Shown piece by piece: positions 7,955 through 16,437 of a stretch of DNA of 64,000 bases. The position numbers and the translations under genes were made by a program. Source of the DNA: Pseudomonadota bacterium (GTDB lineage: Bacteria > Pseudomonadota > Gammaproteobacteria > UBA1113); assembly GCA_021778015.1 (NCBI GenBank), contig JAJYCX010000008.1, forward strand, positions 1-64,000, written 5' to 3'. Position 1 is the first letter of the stretch. Every line of letters starts with the position of its first letter. The notes under the pieces were generated by a model. The model did no database searches. It was not told where the DNA came from and worked only from the letters and a program-made list of their open reading frames with translations.

Positions 7955-8116
7955 ATTCCAAGGGTAACCCCTTATGCACAGCATGATATTTTCTCCCAAG
8001 AAAAAAACCCTACAGACCAAAAAATCCACAAGATCATTTCCTTTGGAAGCATTCCTGAATTGTATGCAAACACGCCACTTAAACGACGCCTCGATAAATT
8101 CAAAGCACAAAATTAG
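7955..8116 (+). pseudogene. Possible gene remnant upstream of dacA
   Basis: A stop-to-stop frame without a usable start codon reads as plausible protein for about 53 codons and ends KFKAQN. The surrounding 447-nt gap has no other gene. It may be the 3' remnant of a lost gene before dacA (often rlpA in other gammaproteobacteria), but I see no RlpA-specific motif. The rest of the gap holds only the dacA promoter. Confidence 0.25.
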
Positions 8117-8235
8117 CATATCCTAAGATAAGCTACAAGCATTTACTCCTCTAGTCTTTCAGAAATTATAGCTTTTTTGAAAAATAGTTTAAAAAGAATA
8201 CGGTTCTTGGCATGGCCCCGCCCCCTTTTACTCTG

Positions 8236-8264
8236 TTTACAGAATATGTTAGATTGGATACATT
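8236..8264 (+). promoter_or_regulatory. Probable dacA promoter
   Basis: TTTACA (8236-8241), 17-nt spacer, TACATT (8259-8264): a sigma70-type promoter about 40 nt before the dacA ATG at 8305. Confidence 0.5.
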
Positions 8265-8304
8265 ATTTTCTCTCGTACAGCCCGTTCAAACTTAAGGATA
8301 AACG

Positions 8305-9570
8305 ATGACAATTCGCTCATATTTTAAACTAAACTCCATTGCCTTCGTCGCAGCTTTATTGCTGCCTATAGCCAGTTTTGCTGCCGATAGTACTACGGCC
8401 AATGCCGATAATACCGTTAATGCCGTAAACCTGCCTGTAGGCCCTAATAATGGCCATCCACAAGCACCTCTTGTCATTCCTCCTGCACCAACTATAGATG
8501 CAAAAGCGTATATCCTCCTTGACGCCAGCAGCGGTAAAATTCTAGGTGCCAATAATGCCGATGCAAAATTACCACCCGCTAGCTTAACGAAATTAATGAC
8601 CCTATATATCACTTTTAACGCTTTGGCCCATGGACAAATTCATTTAGATGATAAAGTCCCTGTCAGTAATAAAGCGTGGCAGACCGGTGGTTCACGTATG
8701 TTTATCAAACCCACTGATACCGTTACTGTGCGCGAGCTGATACAAGGCATCATCGTTGATTCCGGTAATGATGCTTGTGTAGCCATGGCAGAGTTTATCG
8801 GCGGCAGCGAAGATGCTTTCACCGATCTTATGAACCAACAAGCAGCGCGTTTGGGCATGAACAATTCTCATTTCACTGATTGCAATGGCTTACCAGATCC
8901 AAACCATTATTCCTCGGCGCACGATATGGCCATTTTAGCACGCGCCATCATTATGCAATTTCCGGAGTATTACAAAGGCTTTTCACAAAAAGAATTTACT
9001 TATGCAGGCATTACCCAACAAAATCGTAATCGTTTGTTGTGGCGTTACCCTAACACGGATGGCTTGAAAACAGGTCATACCGATGAAGCGGGCTATTGTT
9101 TAGTGAGTTCTGCTAAACAAGGCGATACTCGTTTTATCGCTGCAGTATTTGGTGCGCCTTCCGATAATGCGCGCGCTGAAGACAGTCAAGCTTTGTTAAC
9201 GTACGCCGCACGTTTTTATGAAACGAAAAAACTCTACAGCGCCAATCAAGTACTAGGTCAAGTACGTGTGTGGCAAGGCAGCGATAAAATAGTGGATGTA
9301 GGCCTGAGCGCAGATACCTACTTAACGATCCCTGCTGGACGCATCGATAAGATCAGCACACAAACTATGCTGCCTAGTAAAGTGAATGCACCCATACAAA
9401 AAGGACAAGTATTGGGTAAGGTTTCTGTTTTACTCGACAACAACACGCTGGCTGAATATCCTTTGGTCGCATTAAAAGCTGATCCTTTAGGAAGCTGGTG
9501 GACACGTATGGTTGATAGAGTCGGTGCTACCGTACACGGTTGGTGGGCGAAGAAGGAACAAGAACTTTAA
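8305..9570 (+). CDS. dacA: D-alanyl-D-alanine carboxypeptidase (PBP5/6 type)
   Basis: A 421-residue periplasmic enzyme that trims the terminal D-Ala from peptidoglycan pentapeptides. The N-terminal signal peptide ends near ASFAADS. All three penicillin-binding motifs are present: SLTK (93-96, nucleophile Ser93), SGN (153-155) and KTG (255-257). The C-terminal beta domain and an amphipathic end (WWTRMVDRVGATVHGWWAKK) that anchors the protein to the inner membrane match PBP5/6. A DUF493 gene follows 3 nt after the stop, the usual dacA-ybeD order; lipB and lipA, which often follow, are absent. Confidence 0.94.
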   Translation: MTIRSYFKLNSIAFVAALLLPIASFAADSTTANADNTVNAVNLPVGPNNGHPQAPLVIPPAPTIDAKAYILLDASSGKILGANNADAKLPPASLTKLMTLYITFNALAHGQIHLDDKVPVSNKAWQTGGSRMFIKPTDTVTVRELIQGIIVDSGNDACVAMAEFIGGSEDAFTDLMNQQAARLGMNNSHFTDCNGLPDPNHYSSAHDMAILARAIIMQFPEYYKGFSQKEFTYAGITQQNRNRLLWRYPNTDGLKTGHTDEAGYCLVSSAKQGDTRFIAAVFGAPSDNARAEDSQALLTYAARFYETKKLYSANQVLGQVRVWQGSDKIVDVGLSADTYLTIPAGRIDKISTQTMLPSKVNAPIQKGQVLGKVSVLLDNNTLAEYPLVALKADPLGSWWTRMVDRVGATVHGWWAKKEQEL

Positions 9571-9573
9571 CAT

Positions 9574-9852
9574 ATGAGTATAAACGGTATGGATGAAAAA
9601 CCGCTGCTCACATTTCCCTGCCGCTATGTGCTGAAAATTACAGCCATAGCGGCTGAGATTACGCTAGAAGCATTATTAGCTATCGTGAAACCCCATGTGC
9701 CCTCAATAACGGCAGCTGATGTTGCTGTGAAAAACAGCAGCCAGGGAAAGTATGTATCCTTTTCCGTTAGTTTTATTGCGCAAAGCCAGGAACAACTGGA
9801 TGCGCTTTACCGCGATCTGACATCACGCAAAGAGATTGTTTTTGTATTGTGA
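9574..9852 (+). CDS. DUF493/YbeD family protein
   Basis: 92 residues matching the YbeD/DUF493 ferredoxin-like fold: LLTFPCRYVLKI near 11-22, then AIVKPHVPSI, SSQGKYVSFSVSF and a final REIVFVL, in the family order (KGNYHSVSI and DIVRMVL in E. coli). The biochemical role is not established; the gene is commonly linked to dacA and lipoate genes. Either the ATG at 9574 or the one at 9589 (MDEKPLL) could be used, and the second gives the more usual length. Co-transcribed with dacA. Confidence 0.85.
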   Translation: MSINGMDEKPLLTFPCRYVLKITAIAAEITLEALLAIVKPHVPSITAADVAVKNSSQGKYVSFSVSFIAQSQEQLDALYRDLTSRKEIVFVL

Positions 9853-9892
9853 GTCGTTGATAGCTCTCTCCATATCTATGCGTAGATTTCGA

Positions 9893-10310
9893 TAGCGTAG
9901 ATCTCACTGTTCCGTCATTGCTGTAAAGGTTAAATAATTCGTTGACAAATTTCAGCAAACTTTTCGAATGGTGCACCTCTGAGTAAGTTACGATAGTGTA
10001 GAGCTACCCATCGCCAATGAAGATGCGAGATCTAGCTGAATACTATAGATTTAAATCGAAGCTTTGTCATCCTCGACGAAGTCGGGGATCCAGCACATTG
10101 TCATCCTCGACCGAAGGTCGGGGATCCAGGATCATATAGGCTTTTTCCTGGATCCCCGACTGCGGCCTCGCGGCCGCGTCGAGGATGACACAACTCTAGT
10201 CTGTAGTTGCTTGTAGCATTGAACTCGCATCTTGAAGTGTATTGGGTAGATACGGAAAAAGCTATCAACGAATTACTTAACCTTTACAGCAATGACGAGT
10301 CCCGCGTATA
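9893..10310. mobile_element. Composite of three nested palindromic repeats
   Basis: The outer sequence is a family-B repeat (GTCATTGC near 9915, GCAATGACGAG near 10289) interrupted exactly at its centre. The insert starts TGTAAAGGTTAAATAATTCG (9923-9942) and ends CGAATTACTTAACCTTTACA (near 10269-10288), the terminal inverted repeats seen at 1710-2142. Inside that lies a family-A repeat (10065-10190, flanked by CATCGCCAATGAAGATGCGAG near 10008). The 548-nt gap between the DUF493 and queC genes holds nothing else. Confidence 0.75.
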
Positions 10311-10400
10311 GTAACCGTACCGTGAAATTTTAGAACTTGAATTTGTGAAGCTTTCTCCAGATTGCAAAGCAATGACAAAATCAGCGAGAGTAAGTAATTA

Positions 10401-11099
10401 CTAGTTACTTTTAACAGAGTTTTCTACATACCGCGTAGGATCTGCCACTGCCGCTTCTGCAAAACCCCGTTTTCTCAACTCACAACTGCCGCAATGACCA
10501 CAAGCTAAACCTTCATCCGTAGCCTTATAACAAGTAACCGTCATACTATAATCCACACCTAACGATAAACCTAAATTTAAAGTTTCGGCTTTACTCAAAT
10601 GAATCAACGGCGCTTCAATGTGGATGGGTTTTTCTTCCACGCCTGTTTTAGTGGCTAAAGTAGCCATCGTTTGAAAAGCTTCTAAATATTCGGGTCTACA
10701 GTCAGGATAACCGGAATAATCTACAGCACTGATACCTATAAAAATCTTTTGCGCTTGCAATATTTCTGCCCAGCCTAGCGCTATAGATAAAAAGATGGTA
10801 TTTCTAGCGGGCACATAAGTAACCGGAATACTATTTCCTTCAAGATATTCAGGAATCGTTATTTTTGGATCCGTCAAGGCTGAACCGCCGCCATCTAATC
10901 CTCTCAAATTCAAATCAACGATCTCATGTTTGACCACACCAAAATGGCGCGCAATATTTTGTGCCGCCAATAATTCTGCGTTATGTTTTTGTCCATAAGA
11001 AAAACTTAAAGCATAGCAAGCAAAGCCTTGCTTTTTCGCTAATGCTAAACAGGTGGTGGAATCCAGTCCCCCAGATAATAAAACAACGGCTTTTTTCAT
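10401..11099 (-). CDS. queC: 7-cyano-7-deazaguanine synthase QueC
   Basis: 232 residues. Converts 7-carboxy-7-deazaguanine to preQ0 with ATP and ammonia in queuosine biosynthesis. The PP-loop SGGLDS (9-14) binds ATP, and four cysteines (Cys190, 200, 203, 206; C-x9-C-x2-C-x2-C) form the zinc site. The internal YVPARNT motif is typical. Ribosome site GGAG lies 5 nt before the ATG. No queD/E/F is in this window. A YhhQ-type queuosine-precursor transporter is encoded 1.2 kb upstream on the same strand, a suggestive functional link. Confidence 0.94.
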   Translation of the reverse strand: MKKAVVLLSGGLDSTTCLALAKKQGFACYALSFSYGQKHNAELLAAQNIARHFGVVKHEIVDLNLRGLDGGGSALTDPKITIPEYLEGNSIPVTYVPARNTIFLSIALGWAEILQAQKIFIGISAVDYSGYPDCRPEYLEAFQTMATLATKTGVEEKPIHIEAPLIHLSKAETLNLGLSLGVDYSMTVTCYKATDEGLACGHCGSCELRKRGFAEAAVADPTRYVENSVKSN

Positions 11100-11217
11100 A
11101 CGGTCTCCAGCTGAATTGTTATGTGTTTAAGAGCTATTTGAAATAAAATATTTCTATGTAAAATCGCTTGTTCCAGATCTACATGTTCTTTTGCATCTTT
11201 CTTTTTCAGGTTGATAT

Positions 11218-11712
11218 TTAATTACACCCGAAAACTTTTGAATGATTTGAGCAAACATTTATAGGAACAACTTTCTTTTCATTAACAATTGAGTATATCA
11301 TACTTTGCTCTTCTTTTGTAAGTTTCTTTATAAGTTCTTTACTTTTACTTATATCTATGACGCTAAATTTTTTTACAAATGTAAAACCGTCGAATGTAGC
11401 AGAGATTGTAAATAGAATACCGTTTTCCAACGTTATATCTACTAGACGATAAGAGCATAGACCAGATGAAAATACAATGTCACTTTTATCGTTAAATGAA
11501 AACCTGTTTAGCAAAGATTTGTTTTTTGCTATATCACAGGCTTTCATTTTTAATGTTAATTTTGAACCTAATATATCAAATTTAAAATAACTTTCGCCTT
11601 TCTCATTTCTAGAAGGTGCTTCTGTTACTATGCACAAAGATGGGGCGGTATTTATCCTTTTAATCTCGTTAAAAGCAGCCAAAATTGATTTAAATAGATT
11701 TAATAAATTCAT
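11218..11712 (-). CDS. Hypothetical protein, 164 aa
   Basis: No family recognised. Soluble, beta-rich looking, Lys-rich, with a hydrophobic start (MNLLNLFKSILAAFNEI) too polar to be a clear signal peptide. The ATG overlaps the stop of the cupin gene by 4 nt (ATGA), showing translational coupling and membership of the four-gene AT-rich operon. Cysteines occur near the C-terminus (NVCSNHSKVFGCN). The base composition is lower in G+C than flanking housekeeping genes, which suggests acquisition. Confidence 0.55.
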   Translation of the reverse strand: MNLLNLFKSILAAFNEIKRINTAPSLCIVTEAPSRNEKGESYFKFDILGSKLTLKMKACDIAKNKSLLNRFSFNDKSDIVFSSGLCSYRLVDITLENGILFTISATFDGFTFVKKFSVIDISKSKELIKKLTKEEQSMIYSIVNEKKVVPINVCSNHSKVFGCN

Positions 11713-12275
11713 CTTACAAAACTAACCGATTCTTTTTCTGCGCCAAAATCATCTCGTTTAATGGCTTCGTCTCTTGAATATTTTAATATTTGAGTAGTGT
11801 GTTGTGGGTATTGTTTAATCAAATATTCTTTTTTGCCAAGTTGCCAATCTCGATAATCAAATCCTGGTGTTACCTCACATTCTACATAGGAATAAGTTTG
11901 TTGGTTATTGATGAAAGCAGCAAACCATTGTTCTTTTTCTACAGTGTATTCGAGTAAAGCATCAGCCTCCTTTTCTGGATCGCCTATCTTTATGGAGGTC
12001 ATTTTACCATCTTTTCCTATAATCAGGAGTGTTAGAGACTCGCCTTCCTTAAATCTCCAGGTTTCATTTGATTTTATTCTATGCCAACCGGAAAAATCAT
12101 CATGCGCTAAAAGATAATTTATTTTTGTTGAACTCGCTCTTTCGCCACCTTCATATCTGGGCGAAACCGCTATTATATCTGGCGATACATAGGTAACCTT
12201 GAAATAACCACCTTCTTCATGTTTAATTAAAGCATCTCGGTCAATTAGTTCTTGAACATCTTTACTATTGAACAT
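11709..12275 (-). CDS. DUF985 / Cupin_5 family protein
   Basis: About 188 residues with the DUF985 cupin pattern in order: LIKHEEGGYFKVTY, STKINYLL, FSGWHRIKSNETWRFKEGE, WFAAF and a final VECEVTPGFDYRDWQLG. Cupin_5 proteins are single-domain barrels of uncertain, possibly sugar-related, activity. The frame runs up to a GTG at 12362, but a GGAG ribosome site 9 nt before the ATG at 12275 and the family's usual N-terminus favour 12275. That start overlaps the upstream transporter gene by 11 nt. The apparent hydrophobic leader of the longer frame is then an artefact of the overlap. Confidence 0.75.
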   Translation of the reverse strand: MFNSKDVQELIDRDALIKHEEGGYFKVTYVSPDIIAVSPRYEGGERASSTKINYLLAHDDFSGWHRIKSNETWRFKEGESLTLLIIGKDGKMTSIKIGDPEKEADALLEYTVEKEQWFAAFINNQQTYSYVECEVTPGFDYRDWQLGKKEYLIKQYPQHTTQILKYSRDEAIKRDDFGAEKESVSFVR

Positions 12276-12984
12276 ATTTTCTATCTCCATTGAATTTAAA
12301 AGGGTTAAATTTAACATCATAATCGTAAACATCAATTTTTTCATATTTTTTAAGAAGCCCACATACCACCCAAGATGGGAAGGCTAAAGAAGCAGTGTAA
12401 AGAAACTCAAAAGTATATATGTAGGCAAATAATGCCAATGATTTTTTATAACCAACCTCCGGCAAGTAGACAGAAGAAACAATAACAAAAACCAAGATAA
12501 AACCACCAATGGATGTTGAAAGGATGTTCCTTAAGAAAAAATATTTTCCGTTTAAAAGTATTTTGCTTTTCGCTATGAGGTATACATTAACAAAACTACT
12601 TGATAAAACCGCTAAAGTTCCAGATATAACAAAAAAATGTATTTTCCCAAAAACTATATTGTATGCATATTCTATTACGTTATTTCCGTGTGATGGTATT
12701 CGGATTATTAAGGCAACACTTAATGCATATATTAATTGGCAGGTTAATGTTAGCCATATTATTTTTTTAGATATACTGCTTCCATATACCTCTGAAATTA
12801 TTGCGCCGATCACGTAGGATAATGGAAATATAAATGGTGGTCCGGGCAGTGTGAATTTTGTGAAGTTAATTATTTTAAATGCAACAGAATCTGCACTCAG
12901 ATATATAGTAAGATATAGCAATGATAATGGAAGTATAAATCTCAAATTCAATTGTGCGGGAACCAGCATTTTGATTTCAGACAT
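12265..12984 (-). CDS. YhhQ-type queuosine precursor transporter (VUT family)
   Basis: About 239 residues with six to seven membrane segments and the family hallmark near segments 2-3: PGPPFIFPLSYVIGAIISEVYG, where LSYVIGAIISEVYG matches the P-l-t-f-x-i-t-D-x-x-x-E-x-Y-G consensus of Vut_1 (PF02592). E. coli YhhQ imports preQ0/preQ1. I chose the ATG at 12984 over a TTG at 13005; GAGGG lies about 12 nt upstream. It overlaps the regulator gene end closely, so it is in the same operon. With queC nearby, it could salvage queuosine precursors from a host. Confidence 0.78.
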   Translation of the reverse strand: MSEIKMLVPAQLNLRFILPLSLLYLTIYLSADSVAFKIINFTKFTLPGPPFIFPLSYVIGAIISEVYGSSISKKIIWLTLTCQLIYALSVALIIRIPSHGNNVIEYAYNIVFGKIHFFVISGTLAVLSSSFVNVYLIAKSKILLNGKYFFLRNILSTSIGGFILVFVIVSSVYLPEVGYKKSLALFAYIYTFEFLYTASLAFPSWVVCGLLKKYEKIDVYDYDVKFNPFKFNGDRKYVQ

Positions 12985-12985
12985 G

Positions 12986-13675
12986 TTATATGTATACCCT
13001 CTCAAGTCTAGCCTGAATTAATGTGCCTTTAAAATCGTAAATATCTTTATCATATGGTACTGTTTTGTAATCAACGTGAGGGGGTTTTAGATAATAGGCG
13101 CCATCAAATGTAAGTAATTGATAGAAAAATGGTGCCGCAAGTAGTTTATTAAAAACAATTATGTAACTTTTATGTTTTGGCTCTTTTTCTGGATCAATAA
13201 TAAGATTAATGCCCTTCGGAAAAGTAATCCAATTATCTTCACTGACAACTAGAGCAAACGCCGTAGAACTAAGCTCTACATCTGTTGTAATATGATCGTT
13301 CAATATACAAGAATTTTTATTTTCAAGCCACTCTAAGATTGATTCCCAGCCTATGAGTGGCACCCTTGTCCATAAGGCTTTATTTTCTTGATAGACACCG
13401 AGAGACCTTTCTTTAGGAAAGGGTTCTAAACCAATGAGTTGGTTAACGGTTAAAGAAAAAAAATTAGCTATAGGTAAAAGAGAATTTATTGTTGGATTTG
13501 GATCTTTACTGTATTTTATTCGTTTTATTGTGGTAACTGGTACCCCAGTATTTTTGGATAATTGTACTATAGATAATTTATTTTCTGTGAGGAGGTTGTC
13601 TAAAATAGACTTCAATCGATCGAACGGTAATAATTCATTTCCTTCTTCCTCTCTTTTATTATTATTTTTTATCAA
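12986..13675 (-). CDS. XRE-family regulator with a degenerate S24/LexA-like C-terminal domain
   Basis: About 229 residues. The N-terminal helix-turn-helix (LSIVQLSKNTGVPVTTIKRIKY) is of the Cro/C1 type. After a linker comes a beta-rich domain beginning VPLIGWESILEWLE, like phage C2-type repressors and their relatives in Legionella. The usual nucleophile pattern (GDSM) is replaced by VSEDN, so self-cleavage is doubtful. There is no in-frame ATG near the 5' end. A TTG at 13675 with GGAG 6 nt upstream is the best start; a TTG at 13687 is possible. It heads the YhhQ-cupin operon and probably controls it. Confidence 0.75.
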   Translation of the reverse strand: MIKNNNKREEEGNELLPFDRLKSILDNLLTENKLSIVQLSKNTGVPVTTIKRIKYSKDPNPTINSLLPIANFFSLTVNQLIGLEPFPKERSLGVYQENKALWTRVPLIGWESILEWLENKNSCILNDHITTDVELSSTAFALVVSEDNWITFPKGINLIIDPEKEPKHKSYIIVFNKLLAAPFFYQLLTFDGAYYLKPPHVDYKTVPYDKDIYDFKGTLIQARLERVYI

Positions 13676-13721
13676 ATCATTCTCCAAATTTAATAATGAA
13701 AACCTCCATAAATGGACACTA

Positions 13722-13751
13722 AGTATTGCATAGTATTAAAAAGCATGTCAA
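13722..13751 (-). promoter_or_regulatory. Probable promoter of the XRE-YhhQ-cupin operon
   Basis: On the minus strand TTGACA (13751-13746), an 18-nt spacer and AATACT (13727-13722). It is followed by GGAGG about 15 nt downstream and then the TTG start region. The rest of 13752-14050 is AT-rich and shows no gene. Confidence 0.5.
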
Positions 13752-14078
13752 TATGTATCATATAATGTATCTTGTTTTCGTATTTAGCATATTATATAGA
13801 ACGATTGTATGGACGTATTAAAAATTCGTTTGCAGTAAAGAGGGTCTTACTCTACGAGTAAATGTCTATGTTTTAGAGGTCCATTCACTTCTCCAAATGA
13901 AAGCATTGATATGAGGGCAATTCCCTAGCCCTTTGTCAGGTTTAGACGGTTAAGTATAAGAAGTACGATTGGTGATTAGGTAAGGAAAATCCTTATGGTT
14001 TGTTTGCTTGTTTAAAAGCGAGATAGACTTTAGAGAGCCATTGTTTTTAACTTTAATTCTGTTTAAGGAGAAAATTCT

Positions 14079-14495
14079 ATGAAAAGCGAAGCGGTTAGCG
14101 CACCCTATTTCGAACATGCCCGCATGATGCGTCGTTTGGTTGGGTTAACACACTTTCACCCTATTCAGTATTTAGCGCTTATGCTTCTTGAAGAAACAGG
14201 CCATTTAACTCCTAGTAGAGCAGAAATAGAAACGATAGAAGCTCGGATTAGAGCAAACCTGGCTGTTAAAATGTCCTCGTTAAAAAGTAACGTCCCTACA
14301 GAATGTTTAGCTGAACTACCCCATTTTTGCCCCATTAATTATTTAGCCATTATACTGCTGGAAGAAGCGGATAATGTAGATCCAAGTATGGCAGAAATAG
14401 AAACCATGGAAATTCGCATCAAAATAAGCCTGGCTAGAATTAAAGACACCCTTCTACAAAAAGCAGCGGCTTTTTCTATAGTAAAAAGCATTTAA
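14079..14495 (+). CDS. Unknown protein made of two tandem copies of one domain
   Basis: 138 residues, no recognised family. The first copy contains HFHPIQYLALMLLEETGH followed by LTPSRAEIETIEARIRANLA (near 25-62); the second repeats it as HFCPINYLAIILLEEADN with VDPSMAEIETMEIRIKISLA (near 83-120). Each unit is predicted helical with an acidic middle. A ribosome site (AAGGAG, about 8 nt upstream) supports translation. It stands alone between the AT-rich operon and a family-A repeat. No signal peptide. Confidence 0.6.
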   Translation: MKSEAVSAPYFEHARMMRRLVGLTHFHPIQYLALMLLEETGHLTPSRAEIETIEARIRANLAVKMSSLKSNVPTECLAELPHFCPINYLAIILLEEADNVDPSMAEIETMEIRIKISLARIKDTLLQKAAAFSIVKSI

Positions 14496-14534
14496 TTTTA
14501 AAATAGACTATACGGCTATCACAAACCAGAACGT

Positions 14535-14655
14535 TGTCAGCCCCCGGAGTACCGAGTACAGGCGCGAGGCCGCAGCCGGGGATGACAAAGCTTCGATTTA
14601 AATCTATAGTATTCATCAAGATCTCGCATCTTCATTGGCGATTGGTATATACTCT
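14535..14655. repeat. Family-A palindromic repeat, short core
   Basis: Core GTCAGCCCCCGGAGT...GCCGGGGATGAC (14535-14586). The tail AGATCTCGCATCTTCATTGGCGATTGG near 14622-14648 is the exact complement of the head of the copy at 10008. The tail ends with TATATACT just before the slipin ribosome site. Confidence 0.8.
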
Positions 14656-14708
14656 CTCCATCCTGCCAATGAAAATGGCCGGATCAATTTCAACGAGGAG
14701 GATATACT

Positions 14709-15464
14709 ATGTTTTACGGGATCATCATTGCCATTGTGGCCTTACTGCTATTTTCCATGTTCAATATATTAATGGAATACGAACGCGGCGTTATCTTCAT
14801 GCTGGGCCGTTTTTGGAAAGTCAAAGGTCCTGGGCTCATTATCATCATTCCCGGTATACAACGCATGGTAAAAATAGGTCTACGTACCGTCGTCATGGAT
14901 GTACCCAGTCAAGATGTCATTTCCCGCGATAATGTGTCGGTCAAAGTCAACGCGGTGGTTTATTTCCGTGTCGTTGAACCCGACAGAGCCCTCATTCAAG
15001 TAGAAAATTATTATGAAGCCATCAGTCAATTAGCACAAACTACTTTGCGCTCCGTTTTGGGGCAACATGAATTAGATGAAATGCTGTCGGAACGTGAGAA
15101 GTTAAATGCCGATGTGCAAAAAATATTAGATGGACAAGCCAATGCTTGGGGCATTAAGGTCGCGAATGTAGAAATCAAACACGTAGACTTAGACGAAAGC
15201 ATGATCCGCGCCATTGCCAAACAAGCAGAAGCCGAGCGAGAACGTCGCGCCAAGGTCATTCATGCCGAAGGTGAATTTCAAGCTTCAGCACAATTAACCA
15301 AAGCTGCGGAAGTATTGGCAGCACAACCTCAAGCCATACAATTGCGTTATCTGCAAACCTTATCGGATATAGGTCAAACCAATAGCACTATGATTGTGTT
15401 TCCGATCCCGATGGAAATGCTCAAAGCCTATCAAGCGGCTCTTCCGACTACGCCGCAGAAATAG
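14709..15464 (+). CDS. Slipin (stomatin/prohibitin SPFH-domain protein)
   Basis: 251 residues. One N-terminal membrane segment (residues 3-22) is followed by the SPFH domain ([19 protein letters not shown], then VIDVPSQ-like [25 protein letters not shown] and ALIQVENY) and a charged coiled coil ([17 protein letters not shown]), the order seen in bacterial p-slipins. These proteins form membrane-bound oligomers linked to membrane microdomains and protease control. An NfeD-type membrane protease is often the neighbour but is not present here. A strong ribosome site (CGAGGAGG) precedes the ATG. Monocistronic. Confidence 0.9.
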   Translation: MFYGIIIAIVALLLFSMFNILMEYERGVIFMLGRFWKVKGPGLIIIIPGIQRMVKIGLRTVVMDVPSQDVISRDNVSVKVNAVVYFRVVEPDRALIQVENYYEAISQLAQTTLRSVLGQHELDEMLSEREKLNADVQKILDGQANAWGIKVANVEIKHVDLDESMIRAIAKQAEAERERRAKVIHAEGEFQASAQLTKAAEVLAAQPQAIQLRYLQTLSDIGQTNSTMIVFPIPMEMLKAYQAALPTTPQK

Positions 15465-15532
15465 TTCTTTATAGACCTAAGGCACTTCAAGAGGCGAGAA
15501 CAGACGTTCTACGAATAAAGTACTAAAACGTT

Positions 15533-15690
15533 GTCATCCTCGACCAGGCCGCAGTCGGGGTCCAGAAAAAACTGATTTGATCCTGGATCCCCGACTACGG
15601 CTAGAGCCGTACTCGGTACTCCGGGTAATGACAAAACTTCAATTTAAATCTACAGCATTCATCAAGATCTCGCCTCTTCAAGTACGATGG
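15533..15690. repeat. Family-A palindromic repeat
   Basis: GTCATCCTCGACCAGGCCGC near 15533 and the right arm CTGGATCCCCGACTACGG with GTACTCGGTACTCCGGG, ending near 15632. The tail ATTCATCAAGATCTCGC follows. The remainder of the 390-nt gap to 15855 shows no gene. Confidence 0.8.
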
Positions 15691-15855
15691 GTATAGATCT
15701 CATCATACATGATATTCATTCTCATTTATGAACATCGCGTTGCACTCATCTTGTACGTATATTTTTTAATTCGATCATTCGCCCTATTGCAATAACTAAA
15801 TTTTTCTCATATGATCGCCACAATAAATTGAATGCTAACAAAATGGAGTAAAACT

Positions 15856-16275
15856 ATGCGACTTTATACACTATTCAGTACTGCGTCTCGAGCTATCAGT
15901 ACTGCATCTCGAGCTACAATGCAACCTTATGGAGACATCCATCCTGATTTACAAACAGGGTTCCAAAATTATCTACAAAAAACTTTTGGCCAAGGTCAAT
16001 TATATATGTTCGCGTCTAACACGTTAACCGTCCGAGTCGATGCGCGTTGTTTTTCTCCCGAGAAGCATAATAAGGAACTAATCAATGTAATGGAGGGGCT
16101 ACAGGAGAACAATATAATTTCGTCTAACAAAAGATACCAAAATCTTGACACAGCGAATGGCAAATGGTTTAGCTGCGCTGTCATAACTATTGATAAAGTA
16201 GACCCTCAAGCTATAACGCAACTAATTGCAGAAGAAAGTTGCGAGCAAACAATTACGACACTGCGTAATAAGTAA
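15856..16275 (+). CDS. Hypothetical protein, 139 aa
   Basis: No family recognised. An in-frame ATG exists at 15832, but GGAG sits 7 nt before the ATG at 15856, so I use that. The N-terminus carries a duplicated Ser/Ala/Arg motif (TASRAISTASRAT), encoded by a repeated CTCGAGCTA-containing 18-nt unit; it is basic and Ser-rich, like an export or targeting sequence. The rest (about residues 30-139) looks like a small alpha/beta domain. A good terminator follows. A secreted role is possible but unsupported. Confidence 0.55.
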   Translation: MRLYTLFSTASRAISTASRATMQPYGDIHPDLQTGFQNYLQKTFGQGQLYMFASNTLTVRVDARCFSPEKHNKELINVMEGLQENNIISSNKRYQNLDTANGKWFSCAVITIDKVDPQAITQLIAEESCEQTITTLRNK

Positions 16276-16292
16276 CAATTTTTAATAACCTA

Positions 16293-16316
16293 AGGGCAAT
16301 CCACTGTGATTGCCCT
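16293..16316 (+). terminator. Hairpin terminator
   Basis: AGGGCAATC / GATTGCCCT, 9-bp stem with a 6-nt loop, 17 nt after the stop of the preceding gene. A family-A half repeat (16355-16384) follows. Confidence 0.65.
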
Positions 16317-16437
16317 ATAAAAAGTCTATACGTATTGAATTTTAATCGAAGCGTTGTCATCCTCGACCGAAGGTCAAAGATGACAACATCGTGATTCGTG
16401 AAAGCTTCCAGCACTCATTTGGCATTCAGCACAATAC

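Noticed and set aside
12290..12362. Signal peptide on the DUF985 cupin
   Set aside because: The hydrophobic leader comes from a GTG start overlapping the transporter gene by about 100 nt; a good ribosome site and the family N-terminus support the start at 12275.
14534..14932. A 132-codon frame starting in the family-A repeat and overlapping the slipin gene
   Set aside because: It runs through repeat DNA and then out of frame across the slipin start; the slipin has a strong ribosome site and clear family match.
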